Source of the DNA: Alphaproteobacteria bacterium
GTDB lineage: Bacteria; Pseudomonadota; Alphaproteobacteria; JAAEOK01
Length of the DNA stretch: 64,000 nt
Assembly: GCA_024244705.1 (NCBI GenBank)
Contig: JAAEOK010000064.1
Location: forward strand, 62,001-126,000
Direction: 5' to 3'
The notes beneath the pieces are model-generated. The model had not been told where the DNA came from. It ran no database searches and saw nothing but the letters and a program-made list of their open reading frames with translations. Position numbers and translations under genes: made by a program. Positions 27,146 to 35,910 of this stretch are shown here, one piece after another. Positions within the stretch are counted from its first letter, which is position 1; each line of letters opens with the position of its first letter.

Positions 27146-27705
27146 GGGTCGTCGCCGGCCGCTTCCGGGGCCGTGTCCTGCTCGCCCCCAAGGGCCGCGC
27201 GTTGAGGCCGACCGCCGACCGCGTGCGCGAAGCCCTGTTCAACCGGCTGGCCCACGCCGGCTGGGGAGACGACAACGGCGGCGTAGTGCCCGGCGCCCAT
27301 GTACTCGACGCCTTCGCCGGCACCGGCGCGCTCGGCATCGAAGCGCTGTCGCGAGGCGCCGCCGATATCGCCTTCATCGACAACGATCCGGCGGCGCGGG
27401 CGATTGTCGCGCGCAACCTCAAGGGAATGAATGCGGAACGGCAAGCCCGGATCGTTAACGCCGACGTTTTGGAACCGCCACCGGCGCCGGTCGCCTGCGG
27501 CCTCATCCTGATGGACCCGCCCTATGGCACCGACCTCGCGGCAGCGGCCCTGATCGCCCTAAGGCATCGCGGCTGGGTCGCGCCCGGCGCCATCGCTGCG
27601 CTCGAGGTGGCGGCCAAGCAAGCCTTCGACCCGCCCGCAGGCTTTACCGTCATCGACTCCCGGCGTTACGGCGCTGCGCGGCTCATCTTCCTGACAGCCG
27701 CGTGA
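27142..27705 (+). CDS. rsmD: 16S rRNA (guanine-966-N2)-methyltransferase
   Basis: A 187-residue RsmD, which uses SAM to methylate G966 in the 30S subunit. It shows RVVAGRFRGRVLLAPKG, RPTADRVREALFN, the SAM site DAFAGTGALGIEALSRGA and the catalytic MDPPYG. Translation is coupled to rluB by an ATGA overlap. Its last ~147 bases are overlapped on the opposite strand by the tail of the SGNH hydrolase frame. Confidence 0.93.
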   Translation: MRVVAGRFRGRVLLAPKGRALRPTADRVREALFNRLAHAGWGDDNGGVVPGAHVLDAFAGTGALGIEALSRGAADIAFIDNDPAARAIVARNLKGMNAERQARIVNADVLEPPPAPVACGLILMDPPYGTDLAAAALIALRHRGWVAPGAIAALEVAAKQAFDPPAGFTVIDSRRYGAARLIFLTAA

Positions 27706-28788
27706 GAGGAGTGCATCTCGTCGATCGGCGAGAATTCGCGCCGCGACCAGATCAGCCAGCAGTCTGTTGCCGCTCTCGTTGAAGTGTCGGTCGCCGAGCG
27801 CGTTGCGATCGACAGCGTCGTCGAAAAAGATATCGTCCGCGACCGCCTCGGAGCGTGAGTCCGCGGATCCGCAACCGTCGACCGGCGGTAACCCCGACCC
27901 GCCGAACCAGGCGTCGATAAGATCGGGACGACGACCGATGGCACGGCGAAGTGCGGCATAGTCACGAACCATCCAGTCGCACATGTTCCGGTCCGACGAT
28001 GCGACATAGAAGGCCTGGGGCGGGATCAAGACATAGTAGGTCTCGAATCCGTGTTGTTCGGCCAATTGCTCAAGTCTTGCGATTGCCAATTCGATCTTTC
28101 GTGCCGTCCGCAACGTGCCGCCTGTGGGGTCGCCCTCGTGGTCTTCCCGCCAAACCGTCTCCGCTGCCTTGAGGATCAGTCTCATGACCGGGCTCCTCAA
28201 TTTCACCGATCCTCCGAACGGCAGGGACTTGAACAGCCGTCCGCGTTTGGCAATCCAATGCTCGTCGCCATTCAGCGGAACCAAGGTGTCGTTTTCCACG
28301 TCGTAGACGGCCCAACGCTGGTTGTCGCCGATATCGTTGACGTAGAGGGTCCAGACGACGATGGAGGGTCGCAATTGCGGCAGCACGCGGCTCTCAAACA
28401 CTCTGAGATGCTGATCCGGGCCGCTATCGGACAGACCCATATTGACGACGTCGACGGCTAAACCGGCGTCCTGCAATCGACTCACCATCGCTTCCGGGTA
28501 TTGAAATCGGCGTTGGACGTATGGCGCCTCGGTGAATGAATCGCCCAGCGTCACGATGATTTCCGACCCCGGTGTGACACGGTAATGGTCGGCGTCCAGC
28601 AAATTCGACCGGATCACGACGACCTCGTCGTCGAGCACCCGCGCCGGGCTACGCAACAGCCACTCGCTTGTGAGGTGCGGCGAATAGCCGATGGCCCGCA
28701 AGGCCTGATCGATAGCGATGAGGGCGACAATCAAGCTGCAAACCACGAGAAGAGCGTTCGTCACGACGCGCAGGAGGGATCGAGTCAT
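27559..28788 (-). CDS. SGNH/GDSL hydrolase-like protein, membrane-anchored
   Basis: About 409 residues from ATG 28788. An N-terminal membrane helix (LLRVVTNALLVVCSLIVALI) is followed by an SGNH domain: block I TLGDSFTEAPY (nucleophile Ser), VVNMGLSDSG, block III WTLYVNDIGD (Asn) and block V near DRHFNESGNRL (Asp-His). It may remove or transfer acyl groups on the periplasmic side; the substrate is unknown. The last ~45 residues lie antisense to rsmD and look unlike a domain, so the original stop may have been lost and the tail added by read-through. Confidence 0.75.
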   Translation of the reverse strand: MTRSLLRVVTNALLVVCSLIVALIAIDQALRAIGYSPHLTSEWLLRSPARVLDDEVVVIRSNLLDADHYRVTPGSEIIVTLGDSFTEAPYVQRRFQYPEAMVSRLQDAGLAVDVVNMGLSDSGPDQHLRVFESRVLPQLRPSIVVWTLYVNDIGDNQRWAVYDVENDTLVPLNGDEHWIAKRGRLFKSLPFGGSVKLRSPVMRLILKAAETVWREDHEGDPTGGTLRTARKIELAIARLEQLAEQHGFETYYVLIPPQAFYVASSDRNMCDWMVRDYAALRRAIGRRPDLIDAWFGGSGLPPVDGCGSADSRSEAVADDIFFDDAVDRNALGDRHFNESGNRLLADLVAARILADRRDALLSRGCQEDEPRSAVTPGVDDGKACGRVEGLLGRHLERSDGAGRDPAAMP

Positions 28789-28862
28789 CCGCATCCCGAC
28801 CCACAACGATCATTGGTTGCCGCGTGCCGCATTCGCCATTGTCCTTGCCGGCGCGTGGGCAC

Positions 28863-30668
28863 CTACCGTCGGCCGAACAGTTTCTCGATGTCGTCGAGGC
28901 GGAGTTCGACGTAGGTCGGGCGGCCGTGGTTGCATTGACCGGAATGGGGCGTCGCCTCCATCTGCCGCAGCAGGGCGTCCATTTCCTGGCCGTTGAGGCG
29001 GCGGCCGGCGCGGACCGAGCCGTGGCAGGCCAGGGTGCCGCAGACCTCTTCGAGGCGTTCCCTGAGCTTGAAGGCGTCGCCGAGTTCGGACAGTTCGTCG
29101 GCGAGATCGCGGACCAGGCCGGGCACGTTGGTCGGTCCCAGCAAGGCCGGAACCTCGCGGACGACGACGGCCCCGGGACCGAACCGCTCGAGCACCAGGC
29201 CGAGCTCGGCCAATTCCTCGGCGCGCGCCACCAAGCGATCGACCGTGGCTTCGTCGAGATCGACGACCTCGGGTATCAACAGACCCTGCCGCCGGACCCC
29301 GCTTTCAGCCAAGGCTTCCTTCATGCGCTCGTAGACGAGCCGCTCATGGGCGGCATGCTGGTCGACGATGACGATCCCGGCGCGGGTCTGGGCGACGATA
29401 TAGGTGTCGTGGATCTGCGCCCGCGCCGCGCCCAGCGGATGGTCGACGGTGCCTTCGTTGGGATCCGTTTCGGCGCCCGGCGGGGCGGTCGGGCGATCGA
29501 CCGCCGCCAGCATGCCTTGGCCGGCCGGCGCCGCCTGAAATGCCGCCGCCGTTTCGGCAAGCCCGCGCGCCGGCATCCGCCCCGCGCCGATGGGCGGCAG
29601 CGGACCGCCCCCGCCATGGGGCCGCATGGCGCCGAGCGCCGCCGTGGCCACCGTCGTCGAGGCACGGTGCCCGGCGGCAGCCAGGGCGTGCTTCAAGGCG
29701 CCGACGATCAAGCCGCGCACCATCCCCGGATCGCGGAAACGGACCTCGGCCTTGGCCGGATGGACGTTGATGTCGACGGCGTCGGGCGGGCATTCGAGGA
29801 ACAGCGCGACCAGCGGGTGGCGGTCGCGGGCGAGAAAATCCTGATAGGCGCCGCGAATCGCGCCATAGAGCAGCTTGTCGCGCACCGGGCGCCCGTTGAC
29901 GAACAAATATTGCTGGCTGGCGTTGCCGCGATTGAGTGTCGGCACGGCGGCGAAGCCCGAGAGCCGCAACCCTTCCCGCTCGGCCTCGATGGGCAGGGCG
30001 TTGTCACGAAAATCACGGCCCATCACCGCCGACAGGCGATCGAGGCGGGCGGCGAACAGGTCTCCCGTCGCCACCGGCAGCTTGATCTTCGCCGTGTCGC
30101 CGTCCTTTAGCGTGAGGGCGATATCCGGGTGGGCCATGGCCAGCCGGTTGACCGCGTCCACGGCCTGAAACAGTTCGGTGCGCTCGGTCTTGAGGAATTT
30201 GAGCCGCGCCGGCGTGGCATAGAACAGGTCGCGGACCTCGATCCGCGTGCCCACCGTCAGCGCCGCCGGTTCGGCGCGCCCCTTGACCCCGCCTTCAATC
30301 GCCACCCGCCATGCCGATTCCGCCCCCGCCGCCCGGCTGGTCAGGGTCATCCGGCTGACGGCGGCGATCGACGGCAGCGCCTCGCCGCGGAACCCCAGCG
30401 TCGCGATATGAGCGAGATCGTCATCGGGGAGCTTGGACGTCGCATGCCGTTCAACAGCGAGCTCGAGCTCCTCGGGCGCCATGCCGACACCGTCGTCGCT
30501 GACCACGATCTCGCTGCGGCCGCCGTCGCGCATCATGACGTCGACGTGCCTGGCGCCGGCGTCGATCGCGTTCTCGACCAATTCCTTGACCACCGAAGAT
30601 GGTCGTTCGATGACTTCGCCGGCGGCGATCCGGTTGACCAGATTCGACGGCAACAGACGTATCGTCAT
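28863..30668 (-). CDS. mutL: DNA mismatch repair protein MutL
   Basis: A 601-residue MutL from the ATG at 30668; the longer frame to 31190 is antisense to pgi's coding frame and rejected. The GHKL ATPase motifs are clear: [23 protein letters not shown] and [13 protein letters not shown]. The C-terminal domain has the endonuclease motif [12 protein letters not shown] and the zinc-associated [12 protein letters not shown], so it should nick DNA itself and need no MutH. It overlaps pgi by four bases (ATGA). Confidence 0.95.
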   Translation of the reverse strand: MTIRLLPSNLVNRIAAGEVIERPSSVVKELVENAIDAGARHVDVMMRDGGRSEIVVSDDGVGMAPEELELAVERHATSKLPDDDLAHIATLGFRGEALPSIAAVSRMTLTSRAAGAESAWRVAIEGGVKGRAEPAALTVGTRIEVRDLFYATPARLKFLKTERTELFQAVDAVNRLAMAHPDIALTLKDGDTAKIKLPVATGDLFAARLDRLSAVMGRDFRDNALPIEAEREGLRLSGFAAVPTLNRGNASQQYLFVNGRPVRDKLLYGAIRGAYQDFLARDRHPLVALFLECPPDAVDINVHPAKAEVRFRDPGMVRGLIVGALKHALAAAGHRASTTVATAALGAMRPHGGGGPLPPIGAGRMPARGLAETAAAFQAAPAGQGMLAAVDRPTAPPGAETDPNEGTVDHPLGAARAQIHDTYIVAQTRAGIVIVDQHAAHERLVYERMKEALAESGVRRQGLLIPEVVDLDEATVDRLVARAEELAELGLVLERFGPGAVVVREVPALLGPTNVPGLVRDLADELSELGDAFKLRERLEEVCGTLACHGSVRAGRRLNGQEMDALLRQMEATPHSGQCNHGRPTYVELRLDDIEKLFGRR

Positions 30669-31963
30669 TGTCCCGCTCCTGCGGCCAATTGGGCTCGTGC
30701 CCGAAGCTTGCCGTCTTCGACCGCCGGTTGGTCGAAGGGATCCACATTCAAAAGATGTGCGGCGATCACGGTTTCTATCATAAAATGCATCATCAGCGCA
30801 CCCATCGTCGCCTCGTCGAGGCGGGTCATACGAATCTCGCGCACCGGCCGGTCGTGGGCGCACAACGTTTCCGTCGTCGCGCGGCACATAGCCGATAGGA
30901 TGTCGCTCAAGCTGCGTCCGGAAAGATAACCGAGATCCGGCTGGTTGGTAAGGTCCTCGGGCACCGTCAGGTCCGCATCCCGATCCTCGACCGACAATAG
31001 GGTGAACATCTTGTCCGCCGGGCCGTCGAGATAGAGCTGCAATTGGCTGTGCTGATCGGCCGGGCCGAGGGCATCGATCGGGGTCGACCCCTGCCCGTCC
31101 TTGCCTACGCTTTCCGCCCACAATTGCCGCCACCACGCGGCCAGCGGGCGCAGCCGGTCGGCATAGGGCATCAGCACGGTCTGTGTGCAACCCCGGTGGC
31201 GGAGCAGTGCCACGGAAACGGCGGCGCCGAGCGCAGGCGCAAATTCCCGCGGCGGATCGGTCATCAGCGCGTCCGTCACATGCGCCGCACCGCGCCGCAG
31301 CGCCCCGCCGTCGAGCCCGGCGATCAGGGCCGGCAACAGGCCGCTCACGGTCAATGCGGAAAAGCGACCGCCGACGTCGGGCGGATGATCGAGGACGACC
31401 AGTCCGAAACTGGCCGCGATGCGACGCAGCGGATTATCGCCCGGCGCGGTGACGATCGTGAGCGGCAGGTTCCCGGCCGCCGCCGCATCGTCGTCGCGAA
31501 ACGCGTCGATCACCAACAGCAACTGCGCGACGGTCTCCGTCGTCGCGCCTGATTTGGAAATCGCGACGAACGCCCGATCCGACAGCCCCGCCCCGGCGAG
31601 CAACGAGACCAGCCGATCCGGATCGACCGTATCGACAAAGACCAGCCGCGGGACGGACGCGTGCACATCGTCGGCTGCCTGGGCCAACCGCACCAGCGCC
31701 TGGCCGCCGAGGCACGATCCGCCGGTCCCCAATATGACGACTTCGCGAAAGCGTGCGCGCAAATCGCCGGCTACGGCCGCGATGGCGCTCAGATCGTCTT
31801 GGTCCGAAAGATGTGACAGGAAACCGATCCGCCCCGCCACGGCCGCCGCCCGGAGATCTCCTACGGCGATCTCGGCGGCATCGAGGAAGGGCGCGTAAGA
31901 GGCGTCCGAAAGGCCGCCGGAGCTTGGCGAAAAGCAGCTCTGAATGGTCTGTCGATACACCAT
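30665..31963 (-). CDS. pgi: Glucose-6-phosphate isomerase
   Basis: A 432-residue enzyme of the shorter PGI form, interconverting glucose 6-phosphate and fructose 6-phosphate. Family segments: [34 protein letters not shown] (sugar-phosphate site), [16 protein letters not shown] and [13 protein letters not shown]. The ATG at 31963 is used; the open frame upstream lacks PGI sequence. Its stop overlaps the mutL start. It is preceded on the same strand by the M16 pair, so it may belong to the same long transcript. Confidence 0.88.
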   Translation of the reverse strand: MVYRQTIQSCFSPSSGGLSDASYAPFLDAAEIAVGDLRAAAVAGRIGFLSHLSDQDDLSAIAAVAGDLRARFREVVILGTGGSCLGGQALVRLAQAADDVHASVPRLVFVDTVDPDRLVSLLAGAGLSDRAFVAISKSGATTETVAQLLLVIDAFRDDDAAAAGNLPLTIVTAPGDNPLRRIAASFGLVVLDHPPDVGGRFSALTVSGLLPALIAGLDGGALRRGAAHVTDALMTDPPREFAPALGAAVSVALLRHRGCTQTVLMPYADRLRPLAAWWRQLWAESVGKDGQGSTPIDALGPADQHSQLQLYLDGPADKMFTLLSVEDRDADLTVPEDLTNQPDLGYLSGRSLSDILSAMCRATTETLCAHDRPVREIRMTRLDEATMGALMMHFMIETVIAAHLLNVDPFDQPAVEDGKLRARAQLAAGAGQ

Positions 31964-31997
31964 GCGGGGGTTATAGCAAGGCCGCCGCCCCCGGTCT

Positions 31998-33335
31998 TCA
32001 CCCCTGTTCCTCGATGGTGCCTTGGAGGCCCGCGGGATCGCCGATGACAACCACCGCCAGCTTGCCGTCATCGAGAAAACGTTGGGCGACACGTTGGATA
32101 TCGGCGACCGTAACCGCGCGCAACAGCGACTCGCGCCGGTCGACATAATCAATGCCGAGCTCGCCGAGCTGTATTCCGATCAGGGTGCCGGAAATCCCGC
32201 CGGTGCTGGTCAGCCGCAGCGGATATGAGCCGATAACCGCATTCTTGGCGCCCTCGAGCTCTTGTTCGGTGACGCCCCCATCAGCCATGCGTCGCCATTC
32301 GGCACGTATCAATTCGAGCGATTCGGCCAGTCTCTGGTTCGCCGTACCGACCGATCCCATGACCAGCGATCCGTAGCGACTCGGGTCGAGGTAGGCGCCC
32401 ACCGAATAGGCAAGCCCGCGTTTTTCGCGAACCTCCTCGGTGAGACGCGCGTTGAAGCCGCCGCCGCCGAGGACATAGGCCATCAGATAGGCGGCATAAT
32501 AGTCGGGGTCTTTGCGGTCGATCGCGTCGTGGCCGAAGACCGCCACGCTTTGCGGAATCTCGCGCCGGATGACGACGACGTCACCGCTGCCGCCGGCCGG
32601 TGCAGAGGTAATGTCGACCGTGCCCGAGCGCGCCGGCAACGCGCCAAAGGTCCGATCGAGGAGCGGTGCAAGCTGCTCCGCCGTGATGTCGCCGGCGACC
32701 GCGACGAGCATATTGTCACGGCCGAGGCGGTCGGCGACGAAATGGCGCAGATCGTCCTTGGCCAGCGCGACGATAGATCCGGCCGTGCCGTTCACCGGGC
32801 GCGAATAGGGGTGCTCGCCGTAGACCAGTTCACGCCACCGCTTGCGCGCCACGCGGCCCGGGTTTTCCTGTTCGATTGCCAGTGAAACCAGAATCTGCTG
32901 CCGGATCCGCTCGACCGGCTCGTCGTCGAAGCGGGGCGCGGAGATCGCCATCGAAAACAGGTCGAAGGCCAAATCCCGGTTCGCGCTCAAGGTTTTCACG
33001 TCGCCAACAAAATTGTCGTAACCGACGCCGAAACTGAGGGAAATGGCATGATCCTCGAGCTGGCGCTGGAAAGCCTGGGAATCGAGGTCACCCGCACCCT
33101 CGTCCAACAGCCCCGAGACCAGTTTGGCGAGGCCTTCTTTGCCCACAGGATCGGTGATCGAGCCACCGCGCCAGGCCACATCCATCGATATGACCGGCAC
33201 CGACGAATCGCTGACCAGCCACGCCTCGATGCCGCCGGGGCTGACCACGCGCTCGACTTCCAATGCCTTCAGCGGAATGGCGACGCCGACGGTGAACAGG
33301 AATAGTGCGCCTATGAGAAGCCGTTCGATCTTCAT
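31998..33335 (-). CDS. M16 peptidase-family protein, non-catalytic type
   Basis: A 445-residue M16 protein with a signal-anchor N-terminus (ERLLIGALFLFTVGVAIPL). The zinc motif HxxEH is absent: the matching position reads GLAKLVSGLLDEGAGD. It keeps the substrate-binding Arg/Tyr segment EKRGLAYSVGAYLDP. Such proteins pair with a catalytic M16 partner to make an active heterodimer, here the gene three bases upstream. It likely acts in the periplasm on peptides. Confidence 0.88.
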   Translation of the reverse strand: MKIERLLIGALFLFTVGVAIPLKALEVERVVSPGGIEAWLVSDSSVPVISMDVAWRGGSITDPVGKEGLAKLVSGLLDEGAGDLDSQAFQRQLEDHAISLSFGVGYDNFVGDVKTLSANRDLAFDLFSMAISAPRFDDEPVERIRQQILVSLAIEQENPGRVARKRWRELVYGEHPYSRPVNGTAGSIVALAKDDLRHFVADRLGRDNMLVAVAGDITAEQLAPLLDRTFGALPARSGTVDITSAPAGGSGDVVVIRREIPQSVAVFGHDAIDRKDPDYYAAYLMAYVLGGGGFNARLTEEVREKRGLAYSVGAYLDPSRYGSLVMGSVGTANQRLAESLELIRAEWRRMADGGVTEQELEGAKNAVIGSYPLRLTSTGGISGTLIGIQLGELGIDYVDRRESLLRAVTVADIQRVAQRFLDDGKLAVVVIGDPAGLQGTIEEQG

Positions 33336-33338
33336 CGT

Positions 33339-34715
33339 CTAGCTCTCCTTTTCATCATCGGCGGGCAGGAGGATGCCGGTGACCGAATTGTCATCGACGA
33401 AGACGGCCCGCGCCGCCGCGTCGACCTGCGCCTTCGTCACCTCGCCGATTCGATCGGGCCACGCCTCGACGTCGTCGACCGTTTGCCCCGAGGTCAAGGC
33501 GGTGCCGATGACGCGAACCCCGGCCGACAGACTGTCGCGAGCATAAATTGCGGCCGCCTGCAGGCGATCCTTGGCGCGCTCGACTTCTTCCGCGCCGACG
33601 CCTTCGGCAACAACGCGGTCGATCTCTGCCATGAAGCCAGCGGCAGCCTCGTCCAATGTGACCGTTTCACGCGGCAGCGCGAACAGGTTGAATTCGCTGG
33701 GCCCAAGGTTGAGCGCGTCGTAGCTGACCCCGACCGATGTCACCAATTGGTTTTCGACGACGAGCTTCTGATACAGTCGACTCGTTGGGCCGCCCCCCAA
33801 CACCTCGGCGAGCACTTGAAGCGCGTAGGCGTGCTCCGTGTCGCCGACCACGTAGCTCGGCGCCAAATACTCACGCGTCCACCGCGGCTGCCCAACGCGT
33901 TCGTCCTCCAACACGACGGTCCGCGCCCCGCCATGATCCGGTTCCTGCGGTCGTACCCGGTTGTTCGCCACCCCGGCCGGGATGGCGCCGTAGTATTTTT
34001 CCGCCATCGGCTTCAGCTCGGCTGCCGTAATGTCGCCCGCGACCAGGAGGATCGCGTTGGCCGGGCGGTAGAACCGGTCATAGAATTCGAGTGCATCTTC
34101 ACGGCTCAGGGCGGCAATTTCGTGCTCCCATCCGATGATGGGAATGCCATAGGGATGGTTCTGGTACATCGCCGCCCGCATCTGTTCGCCGAGGACCGCG
34201 GCCGGACGGTTGTCGATGACCTGATGGCGTTCCTCGAGGATGACGTCGCGTTCGGGCAGGACGACGTCTTCGGTCAGAATCAGACCGGTCATCCGGTCGG
34301 CTTCCATTTCCATGACCAGTTCGAGCTTGTCGCGGGCCACGTTCTGGAAGTAGCCGGTGTAGTCCCACGACGTGAAGGCATTATCGCGGCCGCCGTTGCG
34401 GGCGACGATTTTGGAGAATTCGCCCGGCGGTATGGTGTCGGTTCCCTTGAACATCAAGTGTTCCAGGAAATGGGCGATGCCGGACTTTCCAGGCGGCTCA
34501 TCCGCCGCACCGACGCGGTAGTACACCATATGCGAGACGACCGGAGCCCGATGGTTGGGTATGACCACCACCTCCATGCCGTTGTCGAGGGTGAATGTCT
34601 CGGGGTTGAAGACCCCCGATTGAGCCGAAGCCGAAAACCCGACCGCCACGGCCACCGCCGTCGCCAGGCCGAGCGCCCGGCCGCGCAGGCCTTCACCCGA
34701 AAGTAGCTTCACCAT
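33339..34715 (-). CDS. M16 zinc peptidase, catalytic subunit
   Basis: A 458-residue M16B peptidase. A signal peptide (ALGLATAVAVAVGFSASAQS) is followed by the inverted zinc motif HFLEHLMFKGT, with the third ligand Glu downstream in LVMEMEADRM, and YYRVGAADEPPGKSG before it. It should cleave peptides in the periplasm together with the next gene's Arg/Tyr-bearing subunit. It is separated from the DUF3035 gene upstream by 147 bases with no gene. Confidence 0.9.
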   Translation of the reverse strand: MVKLLSGEGLRGRALGLATAVAVAVGFSASAQSGVFNPETFTLDNGMEVVVIPNHRAPVVSHMVYYRVGAADEPPGKSGIAHFLEHLMFKGTDTIPPGEFSKIVARNGGRDNAFTSWDYTGYFQNVARDKLELVMEMEADRMTGLILTEDVVLPERDVILEERHQVIDNRPAAVLGEQMRAAMYQNHPYGIPIIGWEHEIAALSREDALEFYDRFYRPANAILLVAGDITAAELKPMAEKYYGAIPAGVANNRVRPQEPDHGGARTVVLEDERVGQPRWTREYLAPSYVVGDTEHAYALQVLAEVLGGGPTSRLYQKLVVENQLVTSVGVSYDALNLGPSEFNLFALPRETVTLDEAAAGFMAEIDRVVAEGVGAEEVERAKDRLQAAAIYARDSLSAGVRVIGTALTSGQTVDDVEAWPDRIGEVTKAQVDAAARAVFVDDNSVTGILLPADDEKES

Positions 34716-34862
34716 GAGCGTCCCTCGTATCGTTGTACGTCGCCGTGCCCCGGAACATTCCGCCCGCGGCCGCCGCGTTCGACAGGTTGTCCGTGCCGGT
34801 CTCGGCCGACGCGTCGATGGTTGTTCTTTTGTCTCGGGAATCAGGCGATTTCGGGGCGAGCT

Positions 34863-35414
34863 CTAATCGAAAAGGCCGCCTTTACGTTTGATCACGGGCT
34901 TTTGTTCGCCGGCAATGATCGATTTGAGGCCGTCTTCCTCTTGCGGGTTCTCACCTTCGCCGCCGTCTTCTTCCCATTTCAGGATCTTGTCGACGAAGCC
35001 GGCTTCCGATTCCTTGATCTCTTCGGTTTCTTCGTCGACCTCGCTCCGAATGCCTTGGTCCGCTTTGGTCGAAGCGTTGGCTTTGCTCAGCAGCGCCGAT
35101 TCACCCGCACTCCGCTGGTTAGTGTTGAGGGCGGTCCCGGCGCCGGCGCCCGAATTGACCACGCCAGGCTCGTTGATACCGAAAACCGATTGCCGGGCCT
35201 GATCGACATTCTGCCGATTGGGCGAACCGCGCCCGCCCGGATCCGGCGGCCGCAGGTTGTAATCCGGCGGCAACGACAATGGCGGCGATTTGATGCCGGT
35301 AAGATCGCTGTTGCCTTCGAGACTCCCGATGGCCTTGGTGAGATCGCCGCAGCCGGCCAATACGAGGCCGATGAGTACGACCCAACCAGAATGGACATAT
35401 CGCAAATTCTTCAT
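34863..35414 (-). CDS. DUF3035 lipoprotein, BamF/BamC-like N-terminus
   Basis: A 183-residue lipoprotein: signal peptide and lipobox LAGC (Cys at residue 22), then SPPLSLPPDYNLRPPDPGG, a motif shared with the unfolded N-terminus of BamC. In Caulobacter a related lipoprotein (BamF) is part of the outer-membrane barrel assembly complex; assigning that role here is inference. The rest is acidic, low-complexity and probably disordered. The ATG overlaps the lspA stop by four bases, which fits its being a substrate of the LspA pathway. Confidence 0.82.
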   Translation of the reverse strand: MKNLRYVHSGWVVLIGLVLAGCGDLTKAIGSLEGNSDLTGIKSPPLSLPPDYNLRPPDPGGRGSPNRQNVDQARQSVFGINEPGVVNSGAGAGTALNTNQRSAGESALLSKANASTKADQGIRSEVDEETEEIKESEAGFVDKILKWEEDGGEGENPQEEDGLKSIIAGEQKPVIKRKGGLFD

Positions 35415-35902
35415 GCTTCCCGTCCGTCACCTGTGGGATTCCCCTTGCGCCGCCCCCGGTCAAGAAAGGAATCGATGATCAGAATGCCGACGCCGATTGT
35501 AATCGCGGAATCTGCTAAGTTAAAGGCCGGCCAGTAAAAATTTCCAGCATGAAGATACAGGAAATCGACCACCGCGCCAAATCGCAATCGATCGATGACG
35601 TTACCGATGGCGCCGCCGATGATAAGACCAATGCCGACAGCCACCCATCGATTGTCGACGCGGCGCAGCCAAAACAGCAGACCGACGACGATCGCGACCG
35701 CCACTCCGGCGAAAATATAGGGTGACGCCTGGCCGCTGAACAGGCTGAAACTGACCCCCCGGTTCCACGCCAGAACCAGCGCAAAAAAGCTGGTGACGGA
35801 TATGACCCGCGGCGGATCCATCAATTCCGCAAGGATCCACCATTTGCTGAGCTGATCCAAAACCGCGATCAGGCCGGCAGCGGCGAGAGCGGTACGATAC
35901 AT
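35411..35902 (-). CDS. lspA: Lipoprotein signal peptidase
   Basis: A 163-residue signal peptidase II with four membrane helices; it removes signal peptides from prolipoproteins in the inner membrane. The aspartate dyad is in GNVIDRLRFGAVVDF and FNLADSAITIG, and NRGVSFSLFS is the usual conserved loop. The ATG at 35902 is used (the frame extends to 36025 inside ileS). It begins eight bases after the ileS stop. Confidence 0.94.
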   Translation of the reverse strand: MYRTALAAAGLIAVLDQLSKWWILAELMDPPRVISVTSFFALVLAWNRGVSFSLFSGQASPYIFAGVAVAIVVGLLFWLRRVDNRWVAVGIGLIIGGAIGNVIDRLRFGAVVDFLYLHAGNFYWPAFNLADSAITIGVGILIIDSFLDRGRRKGNPTGDGREA

Positions 35903-35910
35903 CGGCGGCC

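Noticed and set aside
30669-31190. Upstream extension of the mutL frame
   Set aside because: It overlaps pgi in another frame and has no MutL homology; the ATG at 30668 begins the conserved GHKL domain.
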